This document shows positions 21,768 to 32,755 of a stretch of 64,000 bases of DNA, piece after piece. Made by a program: the position numbers and the translations under genes. The first letter of the stretch is position 1; each line of letters opens with the position of its first letter. This DNA is from Agrypnia vestita (Eukaryota; Arthropoda; Insecta; Trichoptera; Phryganeidae). The stretch lies in NCBI GenBank assembly GCA_016648135.1, contig JADDOH010008025.1:1-64000 (forward strand), written 5' to 3'. Under the pieces are notes generated by a model that had not been told where the DNA came from, ran no database searches, and saw only the letters and a list, made by a program, of their open reading frames with translations.

Positions 21768-23075
21768 CTAAAAAATTAACCCATAAAAACCAAGTTTTTA
21801 TTATACTCCCTTTCTCATTGAATCAGGTTTCATGGCTATACACGCGTCGGGCTAATTACTCATTTGTATTGATTCCAATTTGAAAAACCATTAAAATTTC
21901 GAAAAATCTAAGATTTATAATAAATATAATAATATTTATTAAAAATTTTTAAACAAAAATTTGTTAGATAATTTTTATCGTCTCCACGAGTCTGCTTGCA
22001 AAGTTTCAGCTCGATAGGATCACGGTAAAAAAATCGATCCAAAGTTTTTTCGTCAGACAAGCGAACAAGCAAGCAGACGCTACGAGCTAAAAGAAAGGGA
22101 GTTAAACAATTTCCAAAAATCCAAAATTATACTATAATCAGGTTTAGTGTCTACCAAATGCGTCGCAGTCTCTTCATACAACTTAGTAAGTTGAACTATA
22201 ATTATTTAATTTTTTAATGAAAATTTGATATCTTCTTGATCGTCGCCACGAGTCTGCTTGCAAAGTTTCAGCTCGATTGAATAACGGCAAAAGGGTTAAA
22301 AATCGATCCAAAGGTTTTGCGTCAATCAGGCAGACAGACGCCACGAGTTAATATAAAGGGAATAAAAAAAGTAACCCATAAAAACCAAGTTTTTACAATA
22401 CTCCCTTTCTCATTTTCGGGTTTCGTGTCTACCATATGCGTAGGAATCTCAATACAACTTGTATGAAAAAATCATTAAAAATTTGAAAAATCCAAAATTA
22501 TACTATAATTATTATTTTTTTAACGAAAATTTAATAGATCCTCTTGATCGTCACCACGAGTCTGCTTGCAAAGTTTCAGCTCGATTGGATCACGGGAAAG
22601 GGGTTAAAAATCGATCCAAAGTTTTATCGTCAAGCAAACAGGCGCCACGAGTTAAAAGAAAGGAAGTAAAAAGTAACCCATAAAAAACAACTTTTTATTA
22701 TACTCCCTTTCTCATTTACTAGTTGAAACTTTTTTTTCGCTTAACCTACGCGTTGGGCTTCGGTCGGGCGACGATACGAAAAGGAGTAATAAAAAATTTC
22801 CAAAAATCCAAAATTATACTATAATCAGGTTTCGCGTCTATCAGACGCGTTGAAATATTTTCATACAACTTAATAAGTTGTATGAAAAAACCATTCAAAA
22901 TTTGAAAAATCCAAAAATTTATTAATTTTTTTAGCGGAAATTTGATAGATCTTCTTGATCGTTGCCACGAGTCTGCTTGCAAAGGTTCAGCTCGATTGGA
23001 TCAAGGGGAAAGGAGTTTAAAATGGATCCAAAGTTTTTTCGTCAGACAAGAAGACACGCAGACACCACGAGTACC
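21768..23075 (+). repeat. Head-to-tail array of four family A units (copies 6-9)
   Basis: Units at about 21768-22105, 22106-22368, 22369-22671 and 22672-23075. Each carries the 'tttcagctcgattggatcac' core, and most begin 'aacccataaaaa' and end 'aaagaaagggagtaaa'. They abut without spacer, sharing the end/start sequence 'agtaacccataaaaa'. The second unit lacks its head. The open reading frames here are by-products of the repeat. Confidence 0.88.
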
Positions 23076-23182
23076 AGAATAGTAGCGTACATAGACACAA
23101 GAACAAGAGACTATCATCCGTATTCTGAACTAAACAATATTGCTATTTCTATATCCTGACACTTACTGTAAAACATTGTGAC

Positions 23183-23342
23183 GCCGTTTTTTGACGTTTT
23201 ATGTTTGACATGTTTGAAATTAATGAATTCAATCAATTAGAAAGCTCATCATCCGTAATTGTGAATAATAACGTTTGTTTAACTTTTAGAGCTTTCTGAT
23301 TGAATTCATTAATTTCAAACACATCAAATTTAAAACGTCTAC
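23183..23342. repeat. Short foldback element
   Basis: Arms 'aaattaatgaattcaatcaa' + 'ttagaaagctc' (23217-23247) and the inverted 'gagctttctgattgaattca' + 'ttaatttcaaac' (23289-23320) are nearly perfect. Outer parts ('gacgttttatgtttgacatg' against 'catcaaatttaaaacgtc') extend the pairing to about 65 bp per arm. Confidence 0.75.
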
Positions 23343-23509
23343 ATTGTCGGAAATACAACGTTATACATACCTGTTAATATTGGGATAAAGATCTGTCATC
23401 AAATATCGCTATTTTCAGAATATCACAGTATATAAGAAATGATGTACCGCAGACTAATAGAGAAAGCCACGCTATAATGGAATTTCCAGTAATATAAAGG
23501 AACTAAACA

Positions 23510-23628
23510 ATTTATTTATTTTATTTATTTAATGTTCATGGAAGACTAACAGCACAAAAAAAAGCATAGAAAACATTGATACAATATAGATGGCCAATTA
23601 CAGGTCTCCACATTTAGAATAGAACCAC
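23510..23628 (-). repeat. LINE 3' UTR fragment (tail toward 23510)
   Basis: Begins with a TTTATTTA run and continues 'aatgttcatggaagactaac', 'atagatggccaattacaggt' and 'ctccacattta'. The inverted counterpart at 57940-58045 carries the same blocks ending in AAATAAATAAAT, so this is a repeated LINE 3' end. Confidence 0.7.
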
Positions 23629-23836
23629 AATGTGAAACTATTCCATAAACAACTGAAAAGACTTGTGTTGGAGAGGAGACAGACTGTTCAACAAACCGCT
23701 TTGTCGACAGTTAATTTGTGTACTTCATTTAATTTTCTATGTTCTCTTATACCAGCATGCAATTGCTGTCTGGGGACCTGTTATTTAATTTTTTTATATT
23801 GTTTGTGGTTATTTATTAAAAATTCCTATGTAGTCT

Positions 23837-24319
23837 TGTGGGGGCTTGACTCCATTTGTAGGTGGGTGTTACTGAGGATGAAGTCGCGATGGTTTGACAG
23901 AATTTATTTGAGTATAACAATGACAAAAGTTACCAGTAAAAGGTACACAATTGTACAGTAATGAATAGTCGAAGAGCGAGAGCTTCCGCTGTACCAGAAA
24001 GCCACAGAGAAGTGAGATGATTTGTTCTGCGGGCGCGTGCTTATATAGTGATCCAGAACAAAGGAATCGGGGGTGTTATGATTTCCTCTTTACTCGGCGC
24101 GCGTATTTAGCGTGCGTTTCATCACTCCGATAGTCCATGCCCTCTTCTATACATTGCCTTTGTACTCGGTCATTGGTCCGGCTTACATCGTCGCCTTGTC
24201 CGTTGTGCTCAGCGCTTTTGCCTCGACCTCTGTATCGAGGGTAACGGTCTGCCGTGCTCTATGTCAGCATATGTGGTACCTCCTTACACGTGTATATGTA
24301 CGCGTCTTTGGCCACCACA
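23837..24319 (-). mobile_element. Solo LTR (TGTGGTGGCC family), copy 2, with 4-bp TSD
   Basis: On the minus strand it starts TGTGGTGGCCAAAGACGCG and ends GCCCCCACA (TG...CA ends, TGTGG/CCACA inverted). It is flanked by a perfect duplication GTCT (23833-23836 and 24320-24323). Minus-strand TATA box 'cactatataagcac' (near 24040) and poly(A) signal 'caaataaattctgtcaaacc' (near 23910) fit U3-R-U5. 483 bp. The 4-bp duplication suits Ty3/gypsy-type integrases. It shares its first about 250 bp with copy 1. Confidence 0.88.
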
Positions 24320-24385
24320 GTCTTATTATTTAAAAAAAAATTATATTCTCGTTTCTCGATTTTATATTTTCTTGGCTTCTTTCAG

Positions 24386-24552
24386 GTAGTGTCAACGTCC
24401 CTCTCCACGAGATCCCGTCGACAGGGATGGAAGGCTGGTTCAAGCTGGAGGCCCGATCCCAGAGGTCCTCGGTCCAGGGCAGGATCAGGCTGCGCCTGTG
24501 GCTGAGCACCCGGGAAGACAGGGGCACTTCTGAAGAAGACAACTGGACAGAG
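24386..24552 (+). CDS. unc-13-4A: unc-13-4A/BAIAP3-like exon b: end of C2 domain
   Basis: Acceptor TTCTTTCAG|GTAGTG, donor ACAGAG|GTTTGG, 167 nt, ending in phase 0. Translation GSVNVPLHEIPSTGMEGWFK, LEARSQRSSVQGRIRLRLWL, then an STREDRG...EEDNWTE linker. The first residues complete the DDFLG turn of exon a. The W-F-K-L and G-x-I-x-L-x-L patterns are the last C2 beta strands. The joined frame (G|GT) and domain continuity make the splice assignment strong. The long ORFs on the opposite strand are shadows of this exon. Confidence 0.93.
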
Positions 24553-24837
24553 GTTTGGACCCGTCAAACTTTATTTTTGAATAACTCAACTTAACATAGC
24601 TCTTGAGTATTCACTAATACGTTGTGGACATAGACTTCGTGATCGTGAATAGGGATTTTGTTCTTGATAAGTTGGCATTTACATCACAACCACTTCCTCC
24701 TCCACCCACCCTTGTTTTACCAACATTTTTATCACTCGACAGTACAACTTGCACAAAGCGATCACCACCTCCAAAGTAATATATCGTCAGCTTATGAAAT
24801 TCGTTCAATTTGCCATGGTCATTTCTCGTTAAAGAAA

Positions 24838-25345
24838 GAAATTTATTTATTTATCTCAATTTATCTTAATAATTTAATTCCACACATAATGTTGTGTGGG
24901 CCAATACATGATTTCACTTGGACATGTTGCATTTCATCCAATCATTTAAAAGTTTTAATAATATAATTTTTGCTCTTCAGTTTAAACCTCCTTGTATTCT
25001 CCATGTTTTGAATTTTCTTTGGCAGGCTATCGAAGATATTTATACCTTTATACATCATACAATTTTGTGAGGTGTTTTTCTTTTTCTTTGGTAGTCTTAT
25101 GTTATCGCTTCCTGTTGTATTGTAGGAATGAAAATCCTTATTCATCTTCATCCTGTCTTCAAAGTATTTGGGTACTAATCCTTGTTTAATTTTAAATATT
25201 TGGACCATTATATTATATATTATTCTTTGATTTACAGTTTCCAGTCCTAGGGCATTCAACATTTTTTTTATTTTAGTTCTCCTATTACACTTCAGCATTA
25301 TGCGCATCGCTCTGTTTTGTACTATTTGTAGTTTCTTTAGCATTC
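24838..25345 (-). pseudogene. LINE RT C-terminal fragment within intron 2
   Basis: A minus-strand frame (24942-25343) reads LKKLQIVQNRAMRIML and continues LNALGLETVNQRI, YNIMVQIFKIKQGLVPKYF and DSLPKKIQN, the C-terminal block of Jockey/CR1-like RT proteins. The 3' tail is a TTTATTTATTTA run at 24840. 5'-truncated; one intact frame of 133 codons remains. Intron 2 (24553-25483) is essentially this insertion. Confidence 0.82.
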
Positions 25346-25483
25346 CTTCGTTGCTTTTAAATAATAAATGTCATCTTCAGGTGAGTTGAGCTTCCTTTTC
25401 CTTTCTGATTTCTCGTATACAGTCCACCAGTCGATCCCATTACGCGTCCGTTTCCAATCCTTAATGATGTCCTTTGTTTCCAG

Positions 25484-25686
25484 GTTCGACAGCAGGAGCA
25501 GCTGTTCGCCCTGTTCTTGGGCTACGAGTGCAGGCAGGCCGGCGGGGGAGGCGGGCCGCTATCGGGCCCCGCGGCCACGATCCTGCACCAGCACGCCGTG
25601 CAGGGAGACCTGTCGGCCCTCCAGGTGGCCCTGGCCCACTGGGCAGGCGCAGCTACGCAGAACACCGACTCCGCCCTAGATCCCAG
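25484..25686 (+). CDS. unc-13-4A: unc-13-4A/BAIAP3-like exon c: post-C2 linker
   Basis: Acceptor TTTCCAG|GTTCGA, donor CCCAG|GTTCGT, 203 nt, phase 0 in and 2 out. Translation VRQQEQLFALFLGYECRQAG, a Gly-rich GGGGPLSGP stretch, then ATILHQHAVQGDLSALQVAL and AHWAGAATQNTDSALDP. The family has a helical segment here that starts the MUN-like rod. Strongly GC-rich against its introns. The exon carries GTTCG just after both splice borders, so the exact borders rest on frame continuity with exons b and d. Confidence 0.9.
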
Positions 25687-25813
25687 GTTCGTCCAACCAG
25701 CCATTCCTAAGTATGAACTAGACATGGATTAAACCAAATTATTCCTGAAGACAGCGTAGATATTTGACGTTAACCTCATTTATCTTACGTTGATATATAA
25801 TAATAACTTTTTA

Positions 25814-26146
25814 ATCAATTAATGTATATTATAGATGTCTCACAGAGACGAAACTGTATTTTCAAGGGAAAGTAGGTATAGAAGTCTTTTTTGGGTGGCC
25901 ATAGGACTTACGACCTATCGACTATATATTAAATTTTTTCGATATATACAATTTCCAAAAAATTAATAGACATGGTATGTTGGAAATGGCGAACGTTACA
26001 TACGTGTAAAGTGATTACCTAAGCCAACCGTACGATAGGTCGTAAGTCCTATGGCCACCCAAAAAAGACTTATATACCTACTCTCACTTGAAAATACAGT
26101 TTCATCTCTGTGAGACATCTATAATACACATTAATTGATTATTGAT
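25814..26146. repeat. Foldback/MITE-like element in intron 3
   Basis: Arms of about 105 bp (25814-25920 and about 26030-26146) are inverted copies. Examples are 'atagatgtctcacagagacg' against 'agacatctataata', and 'ggccataggacttacgacct' against 'aggtcgtaagtcctatggcc'. The spacer of about 110 bp carries no ORF. TSD not resolved. Confidence 0.85.
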
Positions 26147-26942
26147 GTCCCTGTGACAAACAATCCAGTTCTGTTCTGAAAAATTTGGACATACTCAAAA
26201 TATTCTGAATAATTTTTTAAATTACATATATGGTAAAATAACCAAAAACGAAAACAAACTCATATAACCACAGAGTATAAAATTGTATAGAGTTAAACTA
26301 ATCCTCTTCTCTAAAGAAGGGATTTAGTTTAGTAAGCGAGGGGTTTGGAACACACCGGAAGTATGTCCACCCCCGTGTACATTTATAATGACGTTAAAGT
26401 ATTTACTGTTGTTTAATTAAATCCCCTAGAAAATATCCGAAGATCGACCCTTTCTTGAATTTTCGTCTAAACTGGTATCACCAGCCTTGAAGCGAAACCA
26501 CTCTCGGCGTGTCCTTTTGCTAATCATGCCTTTGCCCCTATCTACCCTATCCAAAATATCCACCCTTTTTCGAAATGATACACCATAATTCGGCGTATAA
26601 TTAAGTATAAAATGGTATATAAAAACGTCGGGTAACTAAGCATCAACCTAATATTACAAGTTTTGAGATAAAAGGGCTTAAAATTTTATAGGATACTTTT
26701 GCATACCAACATGACATAATATCATTATCTTTTTCATATTTCTTATAACAAAACAATTACATTTCAAAAGGGATTTTCTTACGCTCAATTTAAAGAAAAA
26801 TGTATTAAATTCAGATGTATCATTTTCATTGTAAAACAATAATAGAAAGACAGCCATAATTTTTTAATACATACTAGAACCAACGATGTACATTAATACG
26901 AAATTCTAAAATCAAAAACATTATTTCGGAAAGGTGAGAGTC
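26147..26942. other. Intronic AT-rich sequence
   Basis: 26450-26600 weakly matches 1640-1790 ('cggcgtgtccttttgctaat'), probably a decayed repeat. No exon-like frame or RNA visible. Confidence 0.4.
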
Positions 26943-26945
26943 TTA

Positions 26946-27555
26946 GGCCCGGTTGCGCCATCTAAAGTAAAGGTAAAAAAAGTTACTCGAGTAACGTTTT
27001 TTACTAAAACGGGTTACGCCATCTATGGTAAAAATATTTAACTCGCCGAAGTACATACATATGACTAACTTTTTTTTACTCTCCAAGATAGGTGGGTAAA
27101 GGTAAAAACGTTGGTAAAAAAAATGATTTGAAAGCTGATTTGAAAATTTGACATTTATCCATATAGGTACTTGTCATTTTAATTTTGTCGCTGTCATTTT
27201 CGTATTGAAATTTGTAAACATTAAAATGAATCTTTTAATTTCGCGTTATTTTAGCGATGGTTTGACGTTTGTTTGGTTTGTTTCATAGAATAAAGTGGTT
27301 TGTTTGAACTGGTTTTGAACCGCAAAAGTACGTATTGCCAGTGGTGAAAAACTGAAATAAATCAAATTCCATAGACAAATGCGGTATTTGAGGTTTATTC
27401 CGCTTGGCACCCTATTAGCCTTATGATTGGTTTGACAGCGGTAAAAAAGACGTTTGTGCAACCCGAAATCGAGTTTACTCTGAGCTGAGGGTAAAAAAAG
27501 TTACTCGGGTCAATGTTACTCGAACCAAATTTACTTCTGCTGGCGCAACCGAGCC
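26946..27555. mobile_element. PIF/Harbinger-type non-autonomous element
   Basis: Terminal inverted repeats GGCCCGGTTGCGCCA (left) and TGGCGCAACCGAGCC (right; one mismatch), bordered by the trinucleotide TTA on both sides (26943-26945, 27556-27558). A 3-bp TWA duplication with GG...CC ends is the PIF/Harbinger signature. 610 bp, no transposase frame. Subterminal 'aaagttactcg' motifs are repeated near both ends. Confidence 0.8.
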
Positions 27556-28401
27556 TTACAGTCGGATTGCAATATGTTGTCAGATCAACTCCTCGATTTT
27601 TTCGCTTTTTTACTCTATTTAATTTAATTAAAAACACAAACGATTTGTGTTGTATTTTCTCTAATAAATTGGTGCACCCGCCTCTTGATTTTTCTCGCAT
27701 GCATATTCCTTGGAGACGCCATATCTGGCGCCTCACTCGACGCTTATTGTATGTCAAATATCATTGACTTCTGTCCTTTTAAATTTAAATTTCTCCAGGA
27801 GCAAAGTTTAAAATGGAATAAATAATTTTAATTACATGTCTGTAATTTTTCGTTTGCAGAATAAATACTATATAGTATATATAGTTCTTGGTGTTATTTA
27901 TGTGCATTTTTCGAGTTTTTTATCAATTCGAATCAAATTTTGGACACTAAACCACTTTCTGAGGTTACACAGCCAAGACCAAATTTATATCCCTCTTCTG
28001 CCTTCTATCCTCACCTGTATGTATAGTTGAAATAGATCTTATCTGCCACTGTGGATAAAACAGCTTTTTTTAGTGTGATAGTTGTTGACAATTATGTATC
28101 TCAACTTATTCATGCGTCTTAGTACCTTAGTAGGGAAGTGTTATAGTTTCGTTAAATGACAGATTTCTGCTTGCGTGAAGATATTTATTTCTCACAAGAG
28201 CGTGTGAAGGTAAACATTATAACAAAATGAACACAGAATGTATGTGGGCGCGCAGTGGAGGTCCGCCCAAACTGATGAAAATGAAACATTAAATAGTTGA
28301 TTATTTTAACTTCCAGATCACTACTTCGTGGAGCAGCACGGGTGGTTATAAAAAAGATTCTTATGTCCGAGGAACTTTATTGATCCATAATTACATTTTA
28401 G
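27556..28401. other. Rest of intron 3, nothing identified
   Basis: AT-rich, ends at the acceptor CATTTTAG (28401). ORFs at 27513-27767 and 27836-28030 have no recognisable motif. Confidence 0.45.
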
Positions 28402-28575
28402 ATACATGCATAAGCTGCTGTCCGAGTTGGAGAAGGTCTGGTGCGCCAGGAGCATCTCCAAAGAAGAGGAGCAGTGGCTTGCCGAGTCTTTCACCATCTT
28501 CCTGGAAAGGTCATTGCTGCAGATCAAGAAGCACAGGGAGTTATTCCCCGCTTTGCATCCTCCCTCGTTGGTCAG
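28402..28575 (+). CDS. unc-13-4A: unc-13-4A/BAIAP3-like exon d: start of the MUN-like region
   Basis: Acceptor ACATTTTAG|A, donor GTCAG|GTAAAT, 174 nt, phase 2 in and out. Translation after the split Arg codon: YMHKLLSELEKVWCARSISK, EEEQWLAESFTIFLERSLLQ, then IKKHRELFPALHPPSLV. Helical, with L-x-x-L spacing. The FxxFLE...LIKKHRE.FP pattern is typical of Munc13-4/BAIAP3 proteins just before the MHD1 region. This exon is followed by the 17.7-kb intron 4. Confidence 0.92.
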
Positions 28576-28940
28576 GTAAATAATATCTTAAAAGTCTTAT
28601 TTTTGTACAAAATCAACAAAATTAACTGTCCCAAAAAAATATAATTCAATACCGTAGACTAACCGTTAGAAATAAAAAAATCTTTTTTCATATAATTTTA
28701 ATGTTTATGGTGTTGACTTTGTGGTTGAACATAATTATTAATTTGATAAAACTAACAAACTACCACACCGAATATTTTTAAACATTTACTGCTTCCAATA
28801 CCATGCTGTGTCTTCATGAAGACGTATTGTAATTCCGTCCTGACAATATTTTAACAGTAGTAGTAGTAATAGTGACATGAAAGTCTCCCATTAAGGAGAG
28901 TTATGCGCGAACAAGTACGGCTAGTCCGTAACTTTTGAGG
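28576..28940. other. Start of intron 4 (28576-46232)
   Basis: Intron 4 is 17,657 bp, opens GTAAAT and closes TTGTTACAG. Its contents are repeats and LINE, hAT and SINE insertions listed below. The frame AG|A between exons d and e gives a continuous V-R-L-E join, so no exon appears to be missing. Confidence 0.8.
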
Positions 28941-28949
28941 CCTTTTTAG

Positions 28950-28990
28950 CCTTGACAATGACACGTGATACCGTGTCGAAACGTCGGCCT
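28950..28990 (+). ncRNA. Hammerhead-like motif 2 (degenerate) in Penelope-type repeat
   Basis: CTTGACAATGACACG...CGTGTCGAAACGTC: a perfect 6-bp stem GACACG/CGTGTC, then GAAA and CGTC as in a minimal hammerhead. The 5' box reads TTGACAA instead of CTGANGA, so the catalytic core is mutated. 'gatattccagaaactacttt' downstream (29029) matches the flank of the 19.4-kb palindrome. Confidence 0.45.
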
Positions 28991-29334
28991 AAGTCTTTTC
29001 AGGGAGACCATTTACAGGAAACGCGAGATATTCCAGAAACTACTTTTGTTCCATATATATATATATATAATATCTAATTGGTTCAAGATTTAAAGCCCGA
29101 TGATTGTATTTCACGATAAAGATTCGTTGAGACAATGTTTATGCTGGTCACCAATTTCAACGACATATTGTTCTCCGACGAAGCCCATTTTCATTTGAAG
29201 AGGCATGGTGGACATTTTAATGATATTATTTTTAAGATATGACTTTTCTAGTTACCTAATAATTGCGATAAAGGTGCGCCGAAACAGCGCGCAAACAATT
29301 ACTCGCCGACAATAGCGCGCAGGTCAAAACTACA

Positions 29335-30425
29335 AAATTAAAAATAATAAATAATAAATCTTCAACCTAAAACTGAACGGAAAAATAATATCATACGCTG
29401 ACGATACTGCGATCATCACGAAAGGAAGCGACTGGGACACAGTTAATACACAAGCGAACAATGACATAAATACGTTAAAATTATGGTTTGACAACAACTT
29501 ACTCTCCTTAAATTCCGACAAAAATTACTTTATTCCTTTTTCAATAAAAAAACCGACAATCCCTTCAAATTTACAAATTATTGTACATGACACCAACTGC
29601 AAAAAAACTAACTGCAATGACAAATGCTCAACCCTAGAATCTAAAAGAGAACTAAAATACCTTGGTGTAATAATAGACCAATACCTAAAATGGCACAGCC
29701 ACATTAGCGAGTTGGTCAAAAGAATAAGGAAATGCATATATATGTTCATAAGATTGCGTAACACACTAACCATAGATAATTTAAAAATGGTTTATTACGC
29801 TTCTGTCCATGCACTACTCCAATATGGAATCATTGGATGAGGAGGGGCGTATAAACACAGTGAAAGTAATCCAAAGATCGATTATAAAAGTAATATTAAA
29901 AAAAAGGAAAACCTTCTCTACACAATTACTTTTCTCTAAATTCCAAGTTCCAAAATTAGAGAATGTTTAGAAAAAAACGTCAATTATACAACTAATTAAA
30001 GAAAACATAACTGCTAAATTTGAAAAAAACACATCATTAAGATTCAAAAATAATTTTAAAATCCCAAAATATAATAACAAACTGTGTCAACAAATACTTG
30101 GGCATAAAAAACTTCAATAACCTACCTACAGATATTAAGAAAATCGATGACTTACAACAATTAAAGAAAAAAATAAACCAGCACTTTAGATCGATACAAT
30201 TTGACAATGCATAACAAGACATATAGCTAAGGAACAAATAAGCCAAATCCAAAATAAACTAATAAAGTGTAAGCCCCTCACCAAGTACATGAGCAAGTCT
30301 CATTTTTGGAGAGGCAAAGCAATAAAATAAAATGTATCTAAGTAGATTGTAATTGACAAATGTATTACGATTTAAATGTAGTTTTAATATTAAATAAAAA
30401 ATAAAAAATAAAAAAAATAAAAATA
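29335..30425 (+). pseudogene. Jockey-like LINE: RT fragment, 3' UTR and A-rich tail
   Basis: The + strand frame reads ISYADDTAIITKGSDWDTVN (catalytic YADD), LKLWFDNNLLSLNSDK, LKYLGVIIDQYLKWHSHISE and YYASVHALLQYGIIG, then stops at 29840. Later frames are broken. The 3' UTR holds 'aagtgtaagcccctcaccaa' and ends in (AAAATA)-type repeats at 30390-30425. It is 5'-truncated within the RT palm, and the endonuclease is missing. The same 3' UTR is found alone at 14.8-15.06 kb. Confidence 0.88.
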
Positions 30426-30574
30426 AAGAAGCTTTTCAACCTAACCTAGTCCGCTAATAATTGTGAAAAATTTATCTAAATAATCCATGAAAAAGTTGAC
30501 CTTCAACAATGGAACGCATTAAAGAAAAAACTTGGTTGAAAAACGAAGAGATTGTATGTTATTTGAAAAAATAA

Positions 30575-31028
30575 CATTCATCCGTATTCTGAAAATAACA
30601 ATGTCTGGATCTTTAATATCTTTATCCCAATACTTAATAGATGATACTATAAATTAAAAATGTCCAGAGCGGATTTTGTAATTCTACGGCTCAAATACAC
30701 TGTATTAAAAGATGATATAAGAAAGATTGTTTCTTACAAACGTATTAATTTCTTCATCCATAGCGTCCAGATGAAATATCATGACTAAACTTGTCATGAC
30801 CGCGTTACCGCGTATTCAAATCTTCCCATCTTGACATTTGACAGATAACAATTTACATCTTTCTCCCTCCCTCTATATCTATCTCATGTAGAAACTTACA
30901 GAAACAAACACCGACGTAAAGCTATGTCTCGTTTATTTTTAATTTTTATTATCCTCCATTAAGTGTTGGGATAAAGATCTTAAAGATTCAGACATTGTTA
31001 TTTTCAGAATCGGGCCGATTGTATGTTA
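30575..31028. repeat. Foldback element
   Basis: Arms 'cgtattctgaaaataacaat' ... 'tatctttatcccaatactta' (30583-30640) and the inverse 'taagtgttgggataaagatc' ... 'attgttattttcagaatcgg' (30959-31016). Related single arms occur at 23110-23160 and 23375-23420, so this is a dispersed family. Confidence 0.7.
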
Positions 31029-31873
31029 TTTTTCCTTATCATGATGCTAAAATTATTGACTCGAATATAAAAGAGATGAAATTAGAGCTCTTCTTATACC
31101 TGTTATATTCACAAATCGTTAGATTTAGTTATTATTTCCTTTTTGTTTACGTGAAGTACTCTAAAATGAAGTACATTTGAATCTATGCCTTATTTTCTTT
31201 TGCCTTGGGCGTAATTGTTAGGACACTGATTTTTCAGGTCAGGACACTTTCAGTGAAATAAACATTAATTATCGTCCTGTGCTGTAGTTTTTATATTAAA
31301 TTTACAAAAGTGAAGAAACTTGTGATTCGCCGTACATTTGGAAAATAAAGTAATCACTATCTTTCACGGACAAGCACCATATTAAAATAAAACAACAAAT
31401 TCGATTACCGAAAAATACAATATTATCATTTGATTTCAAAATGCGACGATATGTTTTGATTGCGTGATAAATGTATTTATTGAGTATTTTATTACATGAA
31501 CAAATAAGGTTTCCGAAAACTATTAAGGCTGTAGCGGCAAACACGTTCAAGACACAATGGTGTGACTTTTGGACGTTAGGTTTAATCTAATATTTGACTT
31601 TGAACCAAGTTTAACGCTTGGCGTATTGAACCTGTAGGCGCTGGTGACAGTATCGCTCCGTTACACAGTTGGGTCTTGACACTGACGTATTTTAACACGG
31701 CTTGAATTTAAAATGATAAGGGTACGTCTAGAATACATTTAACTTGTCGAGTGCCTAAAAAAGTTAATACAGTCCCAAAACAAGCGTTACACGTCTCAGA
31801 TACCTGAATCGTAGAACCCCTGCATAGATTATATGTACTTTTTTTTGTCGTTCAAAAAAACATTTATATATAT
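31029..31873. other. Intronic sequence, nothing identified
   Basis: AT-rich with short unrecognised ORFs (30995-31180 +, 31302-31550 -). No repeat ends seen. Confidence 0.4.
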
Positions 31874-32340
31874 TGTCACGTGTCGTGGCTGCAGGAGGAA
31901 TTAATGAAAACGCTGGGATTTAATACAGGATTTATTGAATACCGATTAATTAATTAAACTAACATACAAAGTCGCTTAACACTATTAAATGCAACGCCAT
32001 TCCTTAAATTAAACTGTTTCACAAATTTATCACTCGTAAATATACACTTTATATTCGCTTTGACACTTTATTCAACATTCACTAAAATATTCCATCCAAT
32101 TTCCGCACTTATTAATTTCGCTTCGGTTTATCTCGCTACGTAAGAACTTTCCCGAATCTTCGCTGTCGAATTACGGCCCGCCGGGCCGTCCTGCCAACTC
32201 GCGACCCGCGGTTACCTTCGCTACCATTATCGCTGTCAGACGCGCGCGCCCAAAACAAAACAACTCTCACTCTTCTTTACTCTCGTGTGCCGTTTTTATA
32301 TTCGCAAAAATGAATGTCCATAATTTGCAAGCGAATATTA
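31874..32340 (-). mobile_element. LTR-like fragment
   Basis: On the minus strand: a TATA-like 'gcgaatataaaaacgg' (near 32310), a GC-rich stretch (32170-32260), then a poly(A)-type 'caataaatcctgtatta' (near 31935) and the terminus 'gccacgacacgtgaca'. The order fits U3-R-U5 with a CA end at 31874. The opposite end and target duplication were not found, so the boundary at 32340 is approximate. Confidence 0.5.
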
Positions 32341-32755
32341 AAAAATCTGAGAGGCTGGTTATTTATTTCACAGTGTTTTTCCTCTCTCCTGTAAAATTTT
32401 GTTTTTGCATAAAGACTCTTTTTAAGGAGACTCCTTGCATTAATAAACACAGTGTCTTAAAGTTTTAAAAAAATTTAGATCGACATATTCTCCAGCTTCA
32501 AACATCAGTACTTCCTCGCAGGGGTAGGGGGTGGTTGCTAAGGCATGCGCCTAAGCCACCGCATTCAGTCTATATTCGTTCAATGCCAGGCTTTACTTCC
32601 GCACAGTATACTTTGCTTCTATACAAATCCTCTAGTCCGGAACCTTGACATATTTCAGCCAGATCGCCATAGAAACAGCACCGGTCAAAACAACCCCATC
32701 ACTAGGATTTGCAATTTAATTGGTCATGTGACGTCTTCGGCGACTATTCCTCTAC

